Below the pieces are notes generated by a model, which ran no database searches, was not told where the DNA came from, and was given only the letters and a program-made list of their open reading frames with translations. The position numbers and the translations under genes are program-made. Positions 33,629 to 42,811 of a stretch of DNA of 64,000 nt are shown here, one piece after another. Source of the DNA: Rhizobium lentis (GTDB lineage Bacteria > Pseudomonadota > Alphaproteobacteria > Rhizobiales > Rhizobiaceae); contig NZ_JACHBD010000009.1 in NCBI RefSeq assembly GCF_014200175.1, positions 186,001 through 250,000 of the forward strand. The letters run 5' to 3'. The first letter of the stretch is position 1; the number at the start of each line of letters is the position of its first letter.

Positions 33629-35269
33629 ATGAAAGTCGAAATATACGATGCACTGATGCGCCGTCAGGCAAGCCGCCGCGACGTTTTGCGCGGAACGGCG
33701 AGTGCAGCAGCACTGCTCGGCCTGTCCGGCGCGGTCGGCGGAATTCCGGGCATGGCGTTCGCTGCCGATGATCTGCGCGCCCAGATCCTGCAGATACCGG
33801 GGGTCGGCAAGGGCTCGCCGACGGATGCGGACTGGCAGAAGGTCGGCGAACTCTGCCTCGGCCCAACCAAGGCCAACGTCAAGCAGGGCGAATTCGCCGG
33901 TGTCGAGCTGACCTTTATGGGGCTCAACAACCAGAACCTCCACAACTTCCTGTTCCGCGGCTTCCTGAAGCCTTGGGAAGCTTATACCGGCGCCAAGATC
34001 AACTGGATCGACCTCGCCCAGGCCGACTACAACGCCCGCCTTCAGCAAGCGATTGCCACCGGCACTGTTGATTTCGATATCCTGGAAATGGGCGCACCTT
34101 TCGAAGGCGACACCGCCGGGCGCGGGCTTCTGGACGAGATGCCCGATTGGGCTGCAAAGCAGATCGAATCCGACGATCTGGTGAGTTACCTGAAGCCCCC
34201 GGTCGGCACTTGGGGTGGCAAGACCTATCGCGTGACGATCGACGGCGACTGCCACACCTTCGCCTATCGCAAGGACTATTTCGGCGAAGGCTCGATCAGC
34301 GGCATGGCCGAGCCGCCGAAAACCTGGCAGGACGTCAACGCAGCGTCCAAGGCGCTGATCGGCAAGACCGATCCGCTCACAGGCCAGCCGGCCTACGGCT
34401 ATCTCGACCCGCTGAAGGGCTGGGGTGGTTTCGGTTTCTATTTCATCGAGAACCGCGCGACGGCTTATGCGAAATATCCTGGCGACCCAGCCTGGCTGTT
34501 CGATCCGGAAAGCATGAAGCCGCTGGTCAATAACCCTGCATGGGTCCAGGCTATCCAGGACGTCCTGGATCTGATCGCCGCCAAGGCCTATCCGGCCGAT
34601 CAGATCAATGCGGATCCCAACACCACCGCCTTCTCGCAATTCCTGGCAGGCACGGGTGCAATGCTGATGTGGTGGGGCGACGTCGGTTCCCAAGCGCGCA
34701 CCTCGGACACCTCGGTGGTCGGAGATGTCGTCGGCTTCGGCATCAACCGTGGCTCCAACCGGGTCTACAACCGCAAGACCGGGCAATGGGAAGAAAAGTA
34801 TAACGAAGCACCCAACATGGCCTACCTCGGCTGGGGCATCTATGTCACCAAGCAGGTCTCCAGCGACGAGAAGAAGCGCAAGGCGGCCTGGTCTGCCGCC
34901 GCCCATCTCGGCGGCAAGGATCTGTCGCTTTGGACGTCGGCATATCCCTCCGGCTTCCAGCCCTATCGTCAGTCCAACTTCAACTACGACGAATGGGAAA
35001 AGGCAGGTTACGATCGGACGTATATCGAGGACTATCTGGGTTCGAACGCCGACAGCTATAACCACCCGAACGCAGCGATCGAACCGCGCATCCCCGGTAT
35101 CTTCCAATATTACTCCGTCGCCGAAGACGAATTGGCGAAAGGCTTTGCCGGACAATATAAGTCGGCCCAGGAAACGGCGGATGCGATTGCGGCCGCCTGG
35201 GAAAAGATCACCGACCAGATCGGCCGTGATAGCCAGCTGAAACTCTATCGGGCGAGCCTCGGGCTCTGA
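33629..35269 (+). CDS. Sugar ABC transporter substrate-binding protein (family 1), Tat-exported
   Basis: A 546-residue binding protein, longer than the usual 400-450 of the family. A Tat signal is present (SRRDVLRGTASAAALLG, residues 15-31; cleavage near AFAADD). The start at 33629 follows GGAGGAGGA; a GTG 15 bases earlier is less likely. It begins an operon of permease, permease, LacI repressor, RbsD/FucU mutarotase and PfkB kinase. The ligand is probably a free pyranose/furanose sugar, given the mutarotase and kinase, but it cannot be named from sequence. Confidence 0.9.
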   Translation: MKVEIYDALMRRQASRRDVLRGTASAAALLGLSGAVGGIPGMAFAADDLRAQILQIPGVGKGSPTDADWQKVGELCLGPTKANVKQGEFAGVELTFMGLNNQNLHNFLFRGFLKPWEAYTGAKINWIDLAQADYNARLQQAIATGTVDFDILEMGAPFEGDTAGRGLLDEMPDWAAKQIESDDLVSYLKPPVGTWGGKTYRVTIDGDCHTFAYRKDYFGEGSISGMAEPPKTWQDVNAASKALIGKTDPLTGQPAYGYLDPLKGWGGFGFYFIENRATAYAKYPGDPAWLFDPESMKPLVNNPAWVQAIQDVLDLIAAKAYPADQINADPNTTAFSQFLAGTGAMLMWWGDVGSQARTSDTSVVGDVVGFGINRGSNRVYNRKTGQWEEKYNEAPNMAYLGWGIYVTKQVSSDEKKRKAAWSAAAHLGGKDLSLWTSAYPSGFQPYRQSNFNYDEWEKAGYDRTYIEDYLGSNADSYNHPNAAIEPRIPGIFQYYSVAEDELAKGFAGQYKSAQETADAIAAAWEKITDQIGRDSQLKLYRASLGL

Positions 35270-35283
35270 TCTTTTGACCAAAC

Positions 35284-35316
35284 GCGCTGGCGGGTCGGGA
35301 GCGATTTCGCCAGCGC
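35284..35316 (+). terminator. Hairpin between binding protein and first permease
   Basis: GCGCTGGCG (35284-35292) pairs perfectly with CGCCAGCGC (35308-35316) around a 15-base loop, followed by CATTTTGTC. Such a hairpin may act as a leaky terminator or RNA-stability element, keeping the binding protein in excess. Confidence 0.5.
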
Positions 35317-35341
35317 CCATTTTGTCCGGGCGAGGAATATC

Positions 35342-36460
35342 ATGTCGACAGTCGAAGGCGACCTGCTGCACACGGTCGAAGCCGGCTCCATTTCAGCGAG
35401 CCGCCGCTTCTGGGGCCGCACGGCTCTGTGGCTGAGCGCCATATGGTTCCTAGCATCCTTCGTATTGCAGGGTGCCCATGAGCTGGGTTGGACCGAATGG
35501 GGTTTTGCGAACTGGCGACCGGTTCTTTACGCCTATTTTCTCTGGGCCGCCGTTCTTTGCGTCACCCGCGTCGTCATTTACGGCGAGGCCGGCAAGAAGG
35601 CGCTTTTTGTGCTGCCGGCCGCGCTTTTCGTCGTGTCGATGGTGGTCTTCCCGCTGCTCTTTGCCCTCTGGATCGGCTTCTCCGATTGGAACCTCGCCTC
35701 TTCCGCCGGGCGGCGCTTCAACGGGCTCGACAATGTGCGGCGCATGATTGCCGATCCGTTCTATGCCAACGCCCTCCTCAACATGATTCTTTATTGCCTG
35801 GCGATCACGGTCGAATATGCGATCGCCTTCGGCCTGGCGCTGCTTCTCAACCAGGAAATCATTGCGCGAAAGTTCTGGCGGGTCACCTTCCTCGTGCCCT
35901 TGATGCTGTCGCCGGTCGCGGTGAGCTGGATGGTCGGCAAATCGATGCTGGAGACACGTTTCGGTCCGATCGCGCGCCTGGCCCGCTGGCTCGGCTGGGA
36001 AAATCCCTCCTTCTTCGGTGATCCGCTGACGGCGCGGCTTTCGATCATGATCATGGATGCCTGGACCTTCATTCCCTTCATGATGATCATGCTGCTCGCC
36101 GGATTGCAGGCCTTATCACGCGAGGTGCTGGAGGCGGCCGAAGTCGATGGCGCCACCAAGTGGCAGCGCTTCTGGCAGGTCATTTTCCCGCTGATGCTGC
36201 CGGTGTCGGTTACGGCGGTGATGATCCGCATCATCTTCAAGCTCAAGCTCGCCGACATCATCATCACGGTGACATCGGGAGGTCCGGGCGGCGCGACCGA
36301 TTCCGTCACCAGTTTCATCTATCGCGAATACCGGGACCGTTCGAATGTGGGATACGGGACGCTGCTCGCGCTCGTCTATCTGGTGATCATCGTCGCCGGC
36401 ATGACGGGCCTGATGAAGATCTCCGACCGTATCGTGAAGCGGATGACAGGAAGGCTCTGA
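35342..36460 (+). CDS. Sugar ABC transporter permease (CUT1, MalF-like)
   Basis: A 372-residue inner-membrane permease. Two or three extra N-terminal membrane segments precede the usual six (ALWLSAIWFLASFVLQGAH; LFVLPAALFVVSMVVFPLLF). The EAA loop reads EVLEAAEVDGATKWQRFWQV, near residue 260. It ends with a TGATG overlap onto the second permease. Together with that permease it forms the membrane channel energised by the divergent ATPase. Confidence 0.92.
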   Translation: MSTVEGDLLHTVEAGSISASRRFWGRTALWLSAIWFLASFVLQGAHELGWTEWGFANWRPVLYAYFLWAAVLCVTRVVIYGEAGKKALFVLPAALFVVSMVVFPLLFALWIGFSDWNLASSAGRRFNGLDNVRRMIADPFYANALLNMILYCLAITVEYAIAFGLALLLNQEIIARKFWRVTFLVPLMLSPVAVSWMVGKSMLETRFGPIARLARWLGWENPSFFGDPLTARLSIMIMDAWTFIPFMMIMLLAGLQALSREVLEAAEVDGATKWQRFWQVIFPLMLPVSVTAVMIRIIFKLKLADIIITVTSGGPGGATDSVTSFIYREYRDRSNVGYGTLLALVYLVIIVAGMTGLMKISDRIVKRMTGRL

Positions 36461-37371
36461 TGGTTCGCATCGATTTCGAAAAATACGGGCGTAGCCAGCG
36501 CATTCGCTGGTGGGCGATGCGTTTGTCCGTCTACGGTCTGCTCGTCATCTGGGCGTGGGTCTGCATTTTCCCGCTGTTCTGGACGGTTTCGACCTCCTTC
36601 AAGACGGCCGCAGATGTCATGCGCGGTAATCTGATTCCCTGGTTCAACTTTGCGCCCAGCTGGCTTGGTTGGCGCTCGCTCGGGCTCTCTCCCGATAGGA
36701 TTCTCGAGATATCGACTGTGCGCGACGAGTTCATGCGCCGGCTCTGGAACAGCGTCATCATTTCGGTCACGGCATCCGCTCTTGCGGTCGTGCTCGGATC
36801 GCTCGCGGCGTACGGCCTCAGCCGCTTCTCCTACAAGTTCGGCCATATGCGCAATTCCGACATTTCCTTTTTCTTCCTGTCGCAGCTCATCATGCCGCCG
36901 GTCGTCCTCGCCCTGCCGTTCCTGGTTCTCTACAAGGAGCTGGCGCTGCTCGACACCTATGCCGGCATGATCGCCGTCTATACGCTGATGGTCCTGCCGA
37001 TCGTCGTCTGGATCATGCGCGACCAGTTCGCCACGATACCGGTGGAGCTCGAGGAGGCAGCCCTGGTCGATGGTCTGTCGATCTGGGGCGCGTTCGCCCG
37101 CATCGTCGTGCCGCTCGTTCTGCCGGGCATGGTGGCCGCCTTCCTGCTGGCGCTAATCCTATGCTGGAACGAATATTTCTTCGCCGCGCTGCTGACCTCC
37201 ACCAATACCAATACGCTGCCGGTGATGATCGCCAGCCAGACCGGCAGCCAGGGCATCAACTGGTGGTCGATGGCTGCGCTTTCCACCGCCGGCATCCTGC
37301 CGCTGGTCATCGTCGGCGTCGTGCTGGAAAAGCATATCATCGCCGGGATGACCGCGGGCGCCGTAAAATAG
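36460..37371 (+). CDS. Sugar ABC transporter permease (CUT1, MalG-like)
   Basis: A 303-residue permease started at the ATG overlapping the previous stop. It has six membrane segments (LSVYGLLVIWAWVCIFPLFW first) and the EAA loop ELEEAALVDGLSIWGAFARI near residue 195. The ending, VLEKHIIAGMTAGAVK, is typical of MalG-type subunits. A longer open frame to the left is an overlap artefact. Confidence 0.93.
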   Translation: MVRIDFEKYGRSQRIRWWAMRLSVYGLLVIWAWVCIFPLFWTVSTSFKTAADVMRGNLIPWFNFAPSWLGWRSLGLSPDRILEISTVRDEFMRRLWNSVIISVTASALAVVLGSLAAYGLSRFSYKFGHMRNSDISFFFLSQLIMPPVVLALPFLVLYKELALLDTYAGMIAVYTLMVLPIVVWIMRDQFATIPVELEEAALVDGLSIWGAFARIVVPLVLPGMVAAFLLALILCWNEYFFAALLTSTNTNTLPVMIASQTGSQGINWWSMAALSTAGILPLVIVGVVLEKHIIAGMTAGAVK

Positions 37372-37378
37372 CTGCGGG

Positions 37379-38416
37379 ATGTTGGAAATGGCGAAGATGC
37401 CGACAGTCAAGGATGTTGCCGAATATGCCGGCGTATCCGTGGGCACCGTTTCGCGCGTCTTGTCGGGCGAAGCCGCGGTCAAACCCGTGCTGCGCGAAAA
37501 GGTCAATGAAGCCATTTCGGCCCTTGGTTACCGGCCGAACGTGACCGCAAGGGCCCTGCGCACCAGCAGAACCGACGTCATCGGCCTCGTCGTTCCCGAC
37601 ATCACCAATCCCTTTTTTGCCCAACTCGCGGCGAGCATCGAACGTGCGGCGCTCGAATGCGGGCACAGCCTGATGCTGGCAAGTTCGCATAATGACAGCG
37701 AGGCGGAGCAGAGCCACGTTTCGGCCTTTCTCGACCGATCGGTGCGCGGCATCATCGTCGTGGCGTCGAGCGACGGTTCGGGCCTGGATCTGCCGGCTTC
37801 GGTCCCGGTCATATCACTGGACCGGCGCTTCGGCACCTTCCCCCTGGTATCGACCAATCATGCGCAAGCGGCCACATTGATTGCCGATCATCTCTATGGC
37901 CTCGGTCACCGTCGCATTGCCTATATTGCCGGGCCGACCGATACCGAAGCAGGGCGAATGCGCAAGGAAGCCTTCGTCGGCCGCCTGAACGGGTTCGGCA
38001 AGAGCGGCGAGCCGGTTGACCTGGAAATCGTCTACGGCAGGTTCGACTACGAGTCCGGCGAACGGATTGCCCGCGAGCTTCTTTCCCGCCCGCCGCAGGG
38101 CCGGCCGACGGCAATCGCCGCCGCCAGCGACCAGCAGGCCATTGGTGCATTACGCGCTGCCCGCGACCTCAAGATAGACGTGCCGCGGAAACTTTCGGTC
38201 ACGGGTTTCGATGACATTTCACTTGCCAATCTCGTGGTGCCGCGGCTGACGACCATACGTCAGCCCGCCGATATGCTGGCGCGCCGAGCGGTCAGCCTTC
38301 TCCTTGAGGAGCCGCCAGGCACGGCAGACGAAATGGTCGACGGATCGCTGATCGTGCGCGGCTCGAGCGGCCCATGTCCGCACTTCAAGGCGGACATCAC
38401 CGGGCATACAAATTGA
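37379..38416 (+). CDS. LacI-family repressor of the sugar operon
   Basis: A 345-residue LacI/GalR regulator with the HTH at the N-terminus (VKDVAEYAGVSVGTVSRVLS) and hinge NVTARALRTSRTD, then a ribose-binding-type effector domain. It begins 7 bp after the permease stop, so it belongs to the operon it is likely to control. The ATG at 37379 is used; ATGs at 37388 and 37397 are also possible. Its probable sites are the two TGAAACGTTTCA palindromes at 33419 and 33507. Confidence 0.92.
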   Translation: MLEMAKMPTVKDVAEYAGVSVGTVSRVLSGEAAVKPVLREKVNEAISALGYRPNVTARALRTSRTDVIGLVVPDITNPFFAQLAASIERAALECGHSLMLASSHNDSEAEQSHVSAFLDRSVRGIIVVASSDGSGLDLPASVPVISLDRRFGTFPLVSTNHAQAATLIADHLYGLGHRRIAYIAGPTDTEAGRMRKEAFVGRLNGFGKSGEPVDLEIVYGRFDYESGERIARELLSRPPQGRPTAIAAASDQQAIGALRAARDLKIDVPRKLSVTGFDDISLANLVVPRLTTIRQPADMLARRAVSLLLEEPPGTADEMVDGSLIVRGSSGPCPHFKADITGHTN

Positions 38417-38459
38417 AGCACGGCCGGTGTTCCGGCCACAAAAAAAGGATGGGAGATCA

Positions 38460-38921
38460 ATGCTCAAGGGAATCAGGGCCGAACTCAACGGCGACATTCT
38501 TCAAGCACTTTGCAACATGGGACATGGTGATTATCTCGTCATCTCCGACATGAATTTTCCATCGGATTCGATAGCCCGCCAGACGCGTCTGGGTAAATTG
38601 CTGACCATGGAAAACATTCCCGCGCCGCAGGCGATCGACGCGATACTTTCAGTCTTGCCGCTGGACACACCGATCCAGCCGTCGGTGGGCCGCATGGAAG
38701 TGATCGGCAAGCCCGATGAAATTCCGCCGATTCAGCAGGAGGTCCAGACGATCGTCGATCGCGCCGAGGGCAAGCCATCGCCGATGTATCCTGTCGAACG
38801 CATGGCCTTCTACGACATCGCCAAAAAGGCCTATTGCGTGATCGCAACGGGGGAACTGCGCTTCTATGGATGTTTCCTTCTGACCAAGGGCGTCATTCCG
38901 GCGGAGGAGGCTCTCAGATGA
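38460..38921 (+). CDS. RbsD/FucU-family sugar mutarotase
   Basis: A 153-residue protein of the RbsD/FucU family, which interconverts anomers or pyranose/furanose forms of sugars such as ribose or fucose. Visible signatures are the N-terminal MGHGDYLVISDMNFP with the catalytic His (near residue 21), and the C-terminal ATGELRFYGCFLLTKGVI. The end overlaps the kinase start (ATGA). Residue pattern is closer to FucU than RbsD. It prepares imported sugar for the kinase. Confidence 0.87.
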   Translation: MLKGIRAELNGDILQALCNMGHGDYLVISDMNFPSDSIARQTRLGKLLTMENIPAPQAIDAILSVLPLDTPIQPSVGRMEVIGKPDEIPPIQQEVQTIVDRAEGKPSPMYPVERMAFYDIAKKAYCVIATGELRFYGCFLLTKGVIPAEEALR

Positions 38922-39847
38922 GCGAGAAGAGCGGAATCGTCATTCTGGGCATTTTTGCCGCCGACACCGCCTATAAGGCAAAGCGCCTGCCCCACATTGC
39001 CGAGACGCTGATGGGCTCCGGTTTCACGCTCGGGCCGGGAGGCAAGGGCTCCAACCAGGCAATTGCCGCGGCAAAGGCCGGCGGCAAGGTGACCTTCATT
39101 TCACGGGTCGGCAACGACCCCTTCGGCGACATGGCCCTTGCCGCCTATGCCAAGGCGGGCGTCAAAGCCAATGTAATGAGGATGGAAGGTGTCTCGAGTG
39201 GCGCCGCCTTCATCTTCGTCGACGAGGTGAGCGGCGACAATGCCATCATCGTCGCACCGGGCGCCGCTGGCCTCATCGGCATCGAGGATGTCGATGCGAA
39301 CCGGGCCGAGATCGAAAGCGCGGCCATCTTCATGACCCAGCTCGAACAACCGCTCGAGGCGGCCATGCACGGACTGTCGATGGCGAAAAGGGCAGGGGCC
39401 ACGACCATCTTCAACCCGGCGCCCGCACGGATGATACCCGACAGCATTTACGGCTTGTGTGACTTCATCGTCCCCAACGAAGTTGAAGCAGCCGAACTGG
39501 TAGGCCACTCGATCGAAACCGACGCGCAGGCACGTGCAGCGGCTAGCACATTGGTTGATCGAGGCGCACGAGCAGCGATCATCACCCTCGGCGCACGTGG
39601 GGCCTACTACTACACCGCCGGGCAGAGCGAATTCGTCCCCGCACTTCAGGCAGCCAATGTCGTTGACACGACTGGGGCGGGGGACGCTTTTCTTGGCGGC
39701 TTCGCGACGGCAATTTCCGAAGGACAAGCGCCGGTCGAAGCCGTCCGTTTCGGCTGCGCGACCGCGGCAATCGCGGTCACACGGCCCGGCACGGCACCCG
39801 CAATGCCGTCACGCTCCGAGATCGACGCCCTGCTGCGGTCCGCATGA
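38918..39847 (+). CDS. PfkB-family sugar kinase (ribokinase-like)
   Basis: A 309-residue ribokinase-type enzyme. The N-terminal GPGGKGSNQAIAAAKAGG (residues 36-53) and the C-terminal DTTGAGDAFLGGFA, with its catalytic Asp, are diagnostic of the PfkB family. The ATG at 38918 is preceded by GGAGGAGG and overlaps the mutarotase stop. It should phosphorylate the sugar brought in by the upstream CUT1 transporter. Ribose is the commonest substrate of this subfamily, but the FucU-like partner leaves the sugar open. Confidence 0.88.
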   Translation: MSEKSGIVILGIFAADTAYKAKRLPHIAETLMGSGFTLGPGGKGSNQAIAAAKAGGKVTFISRVGNDPFGDMALAAYAKAGVKANVMRMEGVSSGAAFIFVDEVSGDNAIIVAPGAAGLIGIEDVDANRAEIESAAIFMTQLEQPLEAAMHGLSMAKRAGATTIFNPAPARMIPDSIYGLCDFIVPNEVEAAELVGHSIETDAQARAAASTLVDRGARAAIITLGARGAYYYTAGQSEFVPALQAANVVDTTGAGDAFLGGFATAISEGQAPVEAVRFGCATAAIAVTRPGTAPAMPSRSEIDALLRSA

Positions 39848-39987
39848 TTCCGAGCGCAGGCCGGTGCCGGCGAAAATGATTTGCCCCTCTCCTGGTCGTC
39901 TCAGGGTTAATTGAGACCACCCGGACCTTGATCGAGACGATACGAGAATGCCGATGCCGCCGCAAAACACCGCTTGAAGTTGGACGC

Positions 39988-40902
39988 TCACGGCGTCTGG
40001 GCGCCGGTCGCGGTGACATATACCGAATAGATGGAACGTGTGGCGGCAATGAACAGCCGGTTGCGTCTGGGTCCCCCGAAGGTGAGGTTCGCGACCGTCT
40101 GTGGCACGCGGATCTTGCCGATCAGCTTCCCCGTCGGATCGAAGCAATGGACGCCATCACCGGCACTGGACCAGAGATTCCCATTCACGTCGGTTCGGAT
40201 GCCATCAGGAATGCCGTTGTCGATGTGGCAAAAGACGCGGCTGTTCGCCAGCCTGCTGCCGTCCACCACGTCGAAGGCGCGGATGTGGCGCGGCAGGCTA
40301 TCATCGTGGCTGGCTGCCGAGTCCGCGACGTAGAGGATCTTTTCGTCGGGCGAGAAGGCGAGGCCATTTGGCTGAGTGAAATCCTTAACGAGGGCAGAAA
40401 GTTCGCCGGTTGCCGGATCGAGCCGATAAACGTCGCGGGTCGCCTGCTCTGGTTCGGCCTGATAGCCTTCATAATTCGACATGATGCCGTAGGTCGGGTC
40501 GGTGAACCAGATCGTGCCGTCCGACTTCACCACGACATCGTTCGGTGAATTGAGCGGCGCACCCTCGAAACGGTCGGCAAGCACGGTGATCGAGCCGTCA
40601 ATCTCGGTGCGCGTAACCCGGCGCCCGCCATGTTCGCAGGAGATCAACCGCCCCTGCCGGTCGCGCGTGTGGCCGTTGGTGAAGTTGGAGGGTTGCCGGA
40701 AGACGGAGACGCCGCCTTCAGGCGTCCATCGCAGCATGCGCTGGTTGGGAATGTCGCTCCATAGAAGCTGGTTGGCATCGTTGAACCAAACGGGACCCTC
40801 CGCCCAGCGGCAGCCGGAATAAAGTTCCTCGAGGCCGGCGCTCGTCACGATCAGCTGCCGGAAGCGCGGGTCGTGGATTTCGTAGATGCTGGTCTCGGCC
40901 AT
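39988..40902 (-). CDS. SMP-30/gluconolactonase family lactonase, paralogue
   Basis: A 304-residue beta-propeller lactonase, clearly related to the one at 1800-2753 (both share PLNSPNDVVVKSDGTIWFTD-like and QPNGLAFSPDE segments). No signal peptide. It begins 15 bp after the stop of the second CUT2 permease, so it is the last gene of that transport operon. It probably opens the lactone formed when the imported sugar is oxidised. Confidence 0.9.
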   Translation of the reverse strand: MAETSIYEIHDPRFRQLIVTSAGLEELYSGCRWAEGPVWFNDANQLLWSDIPNQRMLRWTPEGGVSVFRQPSNFTNGHTRDRQGRLISCEHGGRRVTRTEIDGSITVLADRFEGAPLNSPNDVVVKSDGTIWFTDPTYGIMSNYEGYQAEPEQATRDVYRLDPATGELSALVKDFTQPNGLAFSPDEKILYVADSAASHDDSLPRHIRAFDVVDGSRLANSRVFCHIDNGIPDGIRTDVNGNLWSSAGDGVHCFDPTGKLIGKIRVPQTVANLTFGGPRRNRLFIAATRSIYSVYVTATGAQTP

Positions 40903-40916
40903 GGCGGTCTTCCCGT

Positions 40917-41867
40917 TTATCGCATGCCGGCCCGGCGGCCGCCGGCAAGCATGATGACGCTGATGATGATTAGGCCGGTCATGATGAGGCGGATGCCTGC
41001 GCCGAGCCCGTAGGTGTTGAGCATGGAAACAACAAGGAACATGAAGAGCGATGCGCCCCAGATGCCCGGTACGTTTGAATCGCCGCCGGCGACCGCCGTG
41101 CCGCCGATCACGACGACGGCAATCGAGGTCAGCAGATATTCCGAGCCCATGTTGAGCGCCGCGCCGCCGGAGAAGCAGGCGAGCAGGTAGCCCGCGACGG
41201 AAGCGAGCACGGCGCAGAACAGGTAGGTGACGAAGCGCGTGCCGTCGACCGGAATGCCCGCCATCCGCGCAGCCGGCATGCTCTGGCCGATTGCCGAGAT
41301 CCAGCGACCGTAGATCGTCTTCTCAAGCAGGAACCAGGCGATCAGCGAGATGAGCAGAGCGACAATCGCCACGTTCGGGATGCCGAGTGTGTTCGAGGTG
41401 GTGAATTCCGCAAGCAAGCTCGGGGGTTTGATGCGCAGTCCGCGGTTCGTCCAGATCGCCGCGGACTGCACGATGAAGCTCATCGACAGCGTGGCGATGA
41501 TCGGCGGAATTCTCAGCGCCTTGATGAGCACATAGTTGCCGATGCCAACGGCAAGGCCGATGACGATGGCAATGAGCAGCCCCGGCAGGATCATTCCGTT
41601 TTCGACATTCATCAGTTTCAGCGCCACGGTACCAGCAAGCGTCATGGTGGCGGGAACCGAGAGATCGATATTGCCTGGGCCGAGCGTGATGACGAACATC
41701 TGGCCGATGCCGACGATGACCGAAAAGGCGGCGAAGGTGAGGGCGGCCTGCGACAGGCCGAGCGTGCTTGCGCCGAAGGTGACCATGATCGTCAGGAACC
41801 AGACGACGAAGGCGGCCAGCCATGACCAGATCCAGGGTTTGCCGATAAGGTTGAGGCGAGACGTCAT
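40917..41867 (-). CDS. CUT2 sugar ABC transporter permease (RbsC-like), second subunit
   Basis: A 316-residue permease with eight to ten membrane segments. The family motif GPGNIDLSVPATMTLAG (near residue 63) corresponds to the GGIDLSVG region of RbsC. The start at 41867 overlaps the first permease by four bases; a much longer open frame upstream is a shadow of that gene. It is likely a heterodimer partner of the adjacent permease. Confidence 0.92.
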   Translation of the reverse strand: MTSRLNLIGKPWIWSWLAAFVVWFLTIMVTFGASTLGLSQAALTFAAFSVIVGIGQMFVITLGPGNIDLSVPATMTLAGTVALKLMNVENGMILPGLLIAIVIGLAVGIGNYVLIKALRIPPIIATLSMSFIVQSAAIWTNRGLRIKPPSLLAEFTTSNTLGIPNVAIVALLISLIAWFLLEKTIYGRWISAIGQSMPAARMAGIPVDGTRFVTYLFCAVLASVAGYLLACFSGGAALNMGSEYLLTSIAVVVIGGTAVAGGDSNVPGIWGASLFMFLVVSMLNTYGLGAGIRLIMTGLIIISVIMLAGGRRAGMR

Positions 41868-42811
41868 CGGCGTTTCTCCCGCTTCTCCAGGCGGTTCAGC
41901 ATCAGGCGTAGCGCCAGCACGATGATCAGGATCGCGCCTTGAGCGCCGATCTGCCAGTCGGGCGAGATACGCAGGAAGGACAGGAAAGAGCCGGCCAGCG
42001 TCAGTGTCAGGGCGCCGATGACGGCGCCGATCGGAGAGACGCGGCCGCCGATGAACTCGCCGCCGCCGAGGATGACGCCGGCGATCGACAGAAGCGTGTA
42101 GCGCAGCGCGATGTTGGCGTCGGCAGAGGTTGTGAGACCGACGAGGGCGATACCAGCAAGCACGGCGAAGACTCCGGCGAGCCCGTAGGCTGCGGCGCGG
42201 GCTGCGACAATCGACCAGCCCGCGCGTTCGACCGAGCGCTGGTTGCCGCCGATGCCGCGGATCAGCACACCGAGCGAGGAGCGCGTGACGAGAACGTGGG
42301 CGACGGCGGCAATGACGATGCTCGCAACGATCGCCATCGGCGCCAGCGGCGGCTTGACGGTCATCATCCAGCGGACCCAGTCCGGCGCCTGACCGCCCGG
42401 CGCCGGCAGCAGCATTACGGCAAGGCCACCCCAGACGAAGCTCATACCGAGTGTCACGACGATGGATGGCAGATTGCGCAGATGGATGACGACGCCGAGC
42501 GCCGCATAGGCCGCAATCGCGCCGGCGAGGATCAGGATTCCGATGACAGGGGTATCGCGCAGAAAAGTGGCGCTGACACAGGCGACGAAGCTGACAAAGG
42601 TACCCATCGACAAATCGAGATCGTTGACGGCCATGACAAGCATCTGGGCGATCGTTGCAAGCGCGATCGGCACAGCCAGATTGAACAGCAGGTTGAGCCC
42701 GACATAGCTCATGGCGCGCGGCTGCAGCCAGAAGACGGAAGCGAGCAGCAGGGTCAGCGACAGGGCGGGAATGGCAAGACGCATCGCGTCCGAGGAGAGC
42801 CGGAACGTCAT
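41864..42811 (-). CDS. CUT2 sugar ABC transporter permease (RbsC-like), first subunit
   Basis: A 315-residue permease. The start is at 42811, overlapping the ATPase stop (ATGA). Its NDLDLSMGTFVSFVACVSA (near residue 59) is the CUT2 signature. Ten or so hydrophobic segments are visible. Overlaps with both neighbours show a single translationally coupled unit. Confidence 0.92.
   Translation of the reverse strand: MTFRLSSDAMRLAIPALSLTLLLASVFWLQPRAMSYVGLNLLFNLAVPIALATIAQMLVMAVNDLDLSMGTFVSFVACVSATFLRDTPVIGILILAGAIAAYAALGVVIHLRNLPSIVVTLGMSFVWGGLAVMLLPAPGGQAPDWVRWMMTVKPPLAPMAIVASIVIAAVAHVLVTRSSLGVLIRGIGGNQRSVERAGWSIVAARAAAYGLAGVFAVLAGIALVGLTTSADANIALRYTLLSIAGVILGGGEFIGGRVSPIGAVIGALTLTLAGSFLSFLRISPDWQIGAQGAILIIVLALRLMLNRLEKREKRR

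Noticed and set aside
33428..35371. A 647-codon open frame antisense to the sugar-binding-protein gene
   Set aside because: It is a shadow produced by high-GC third-position bias; the plus-strand gene has a Tat signal, ribosome site and clear family match.
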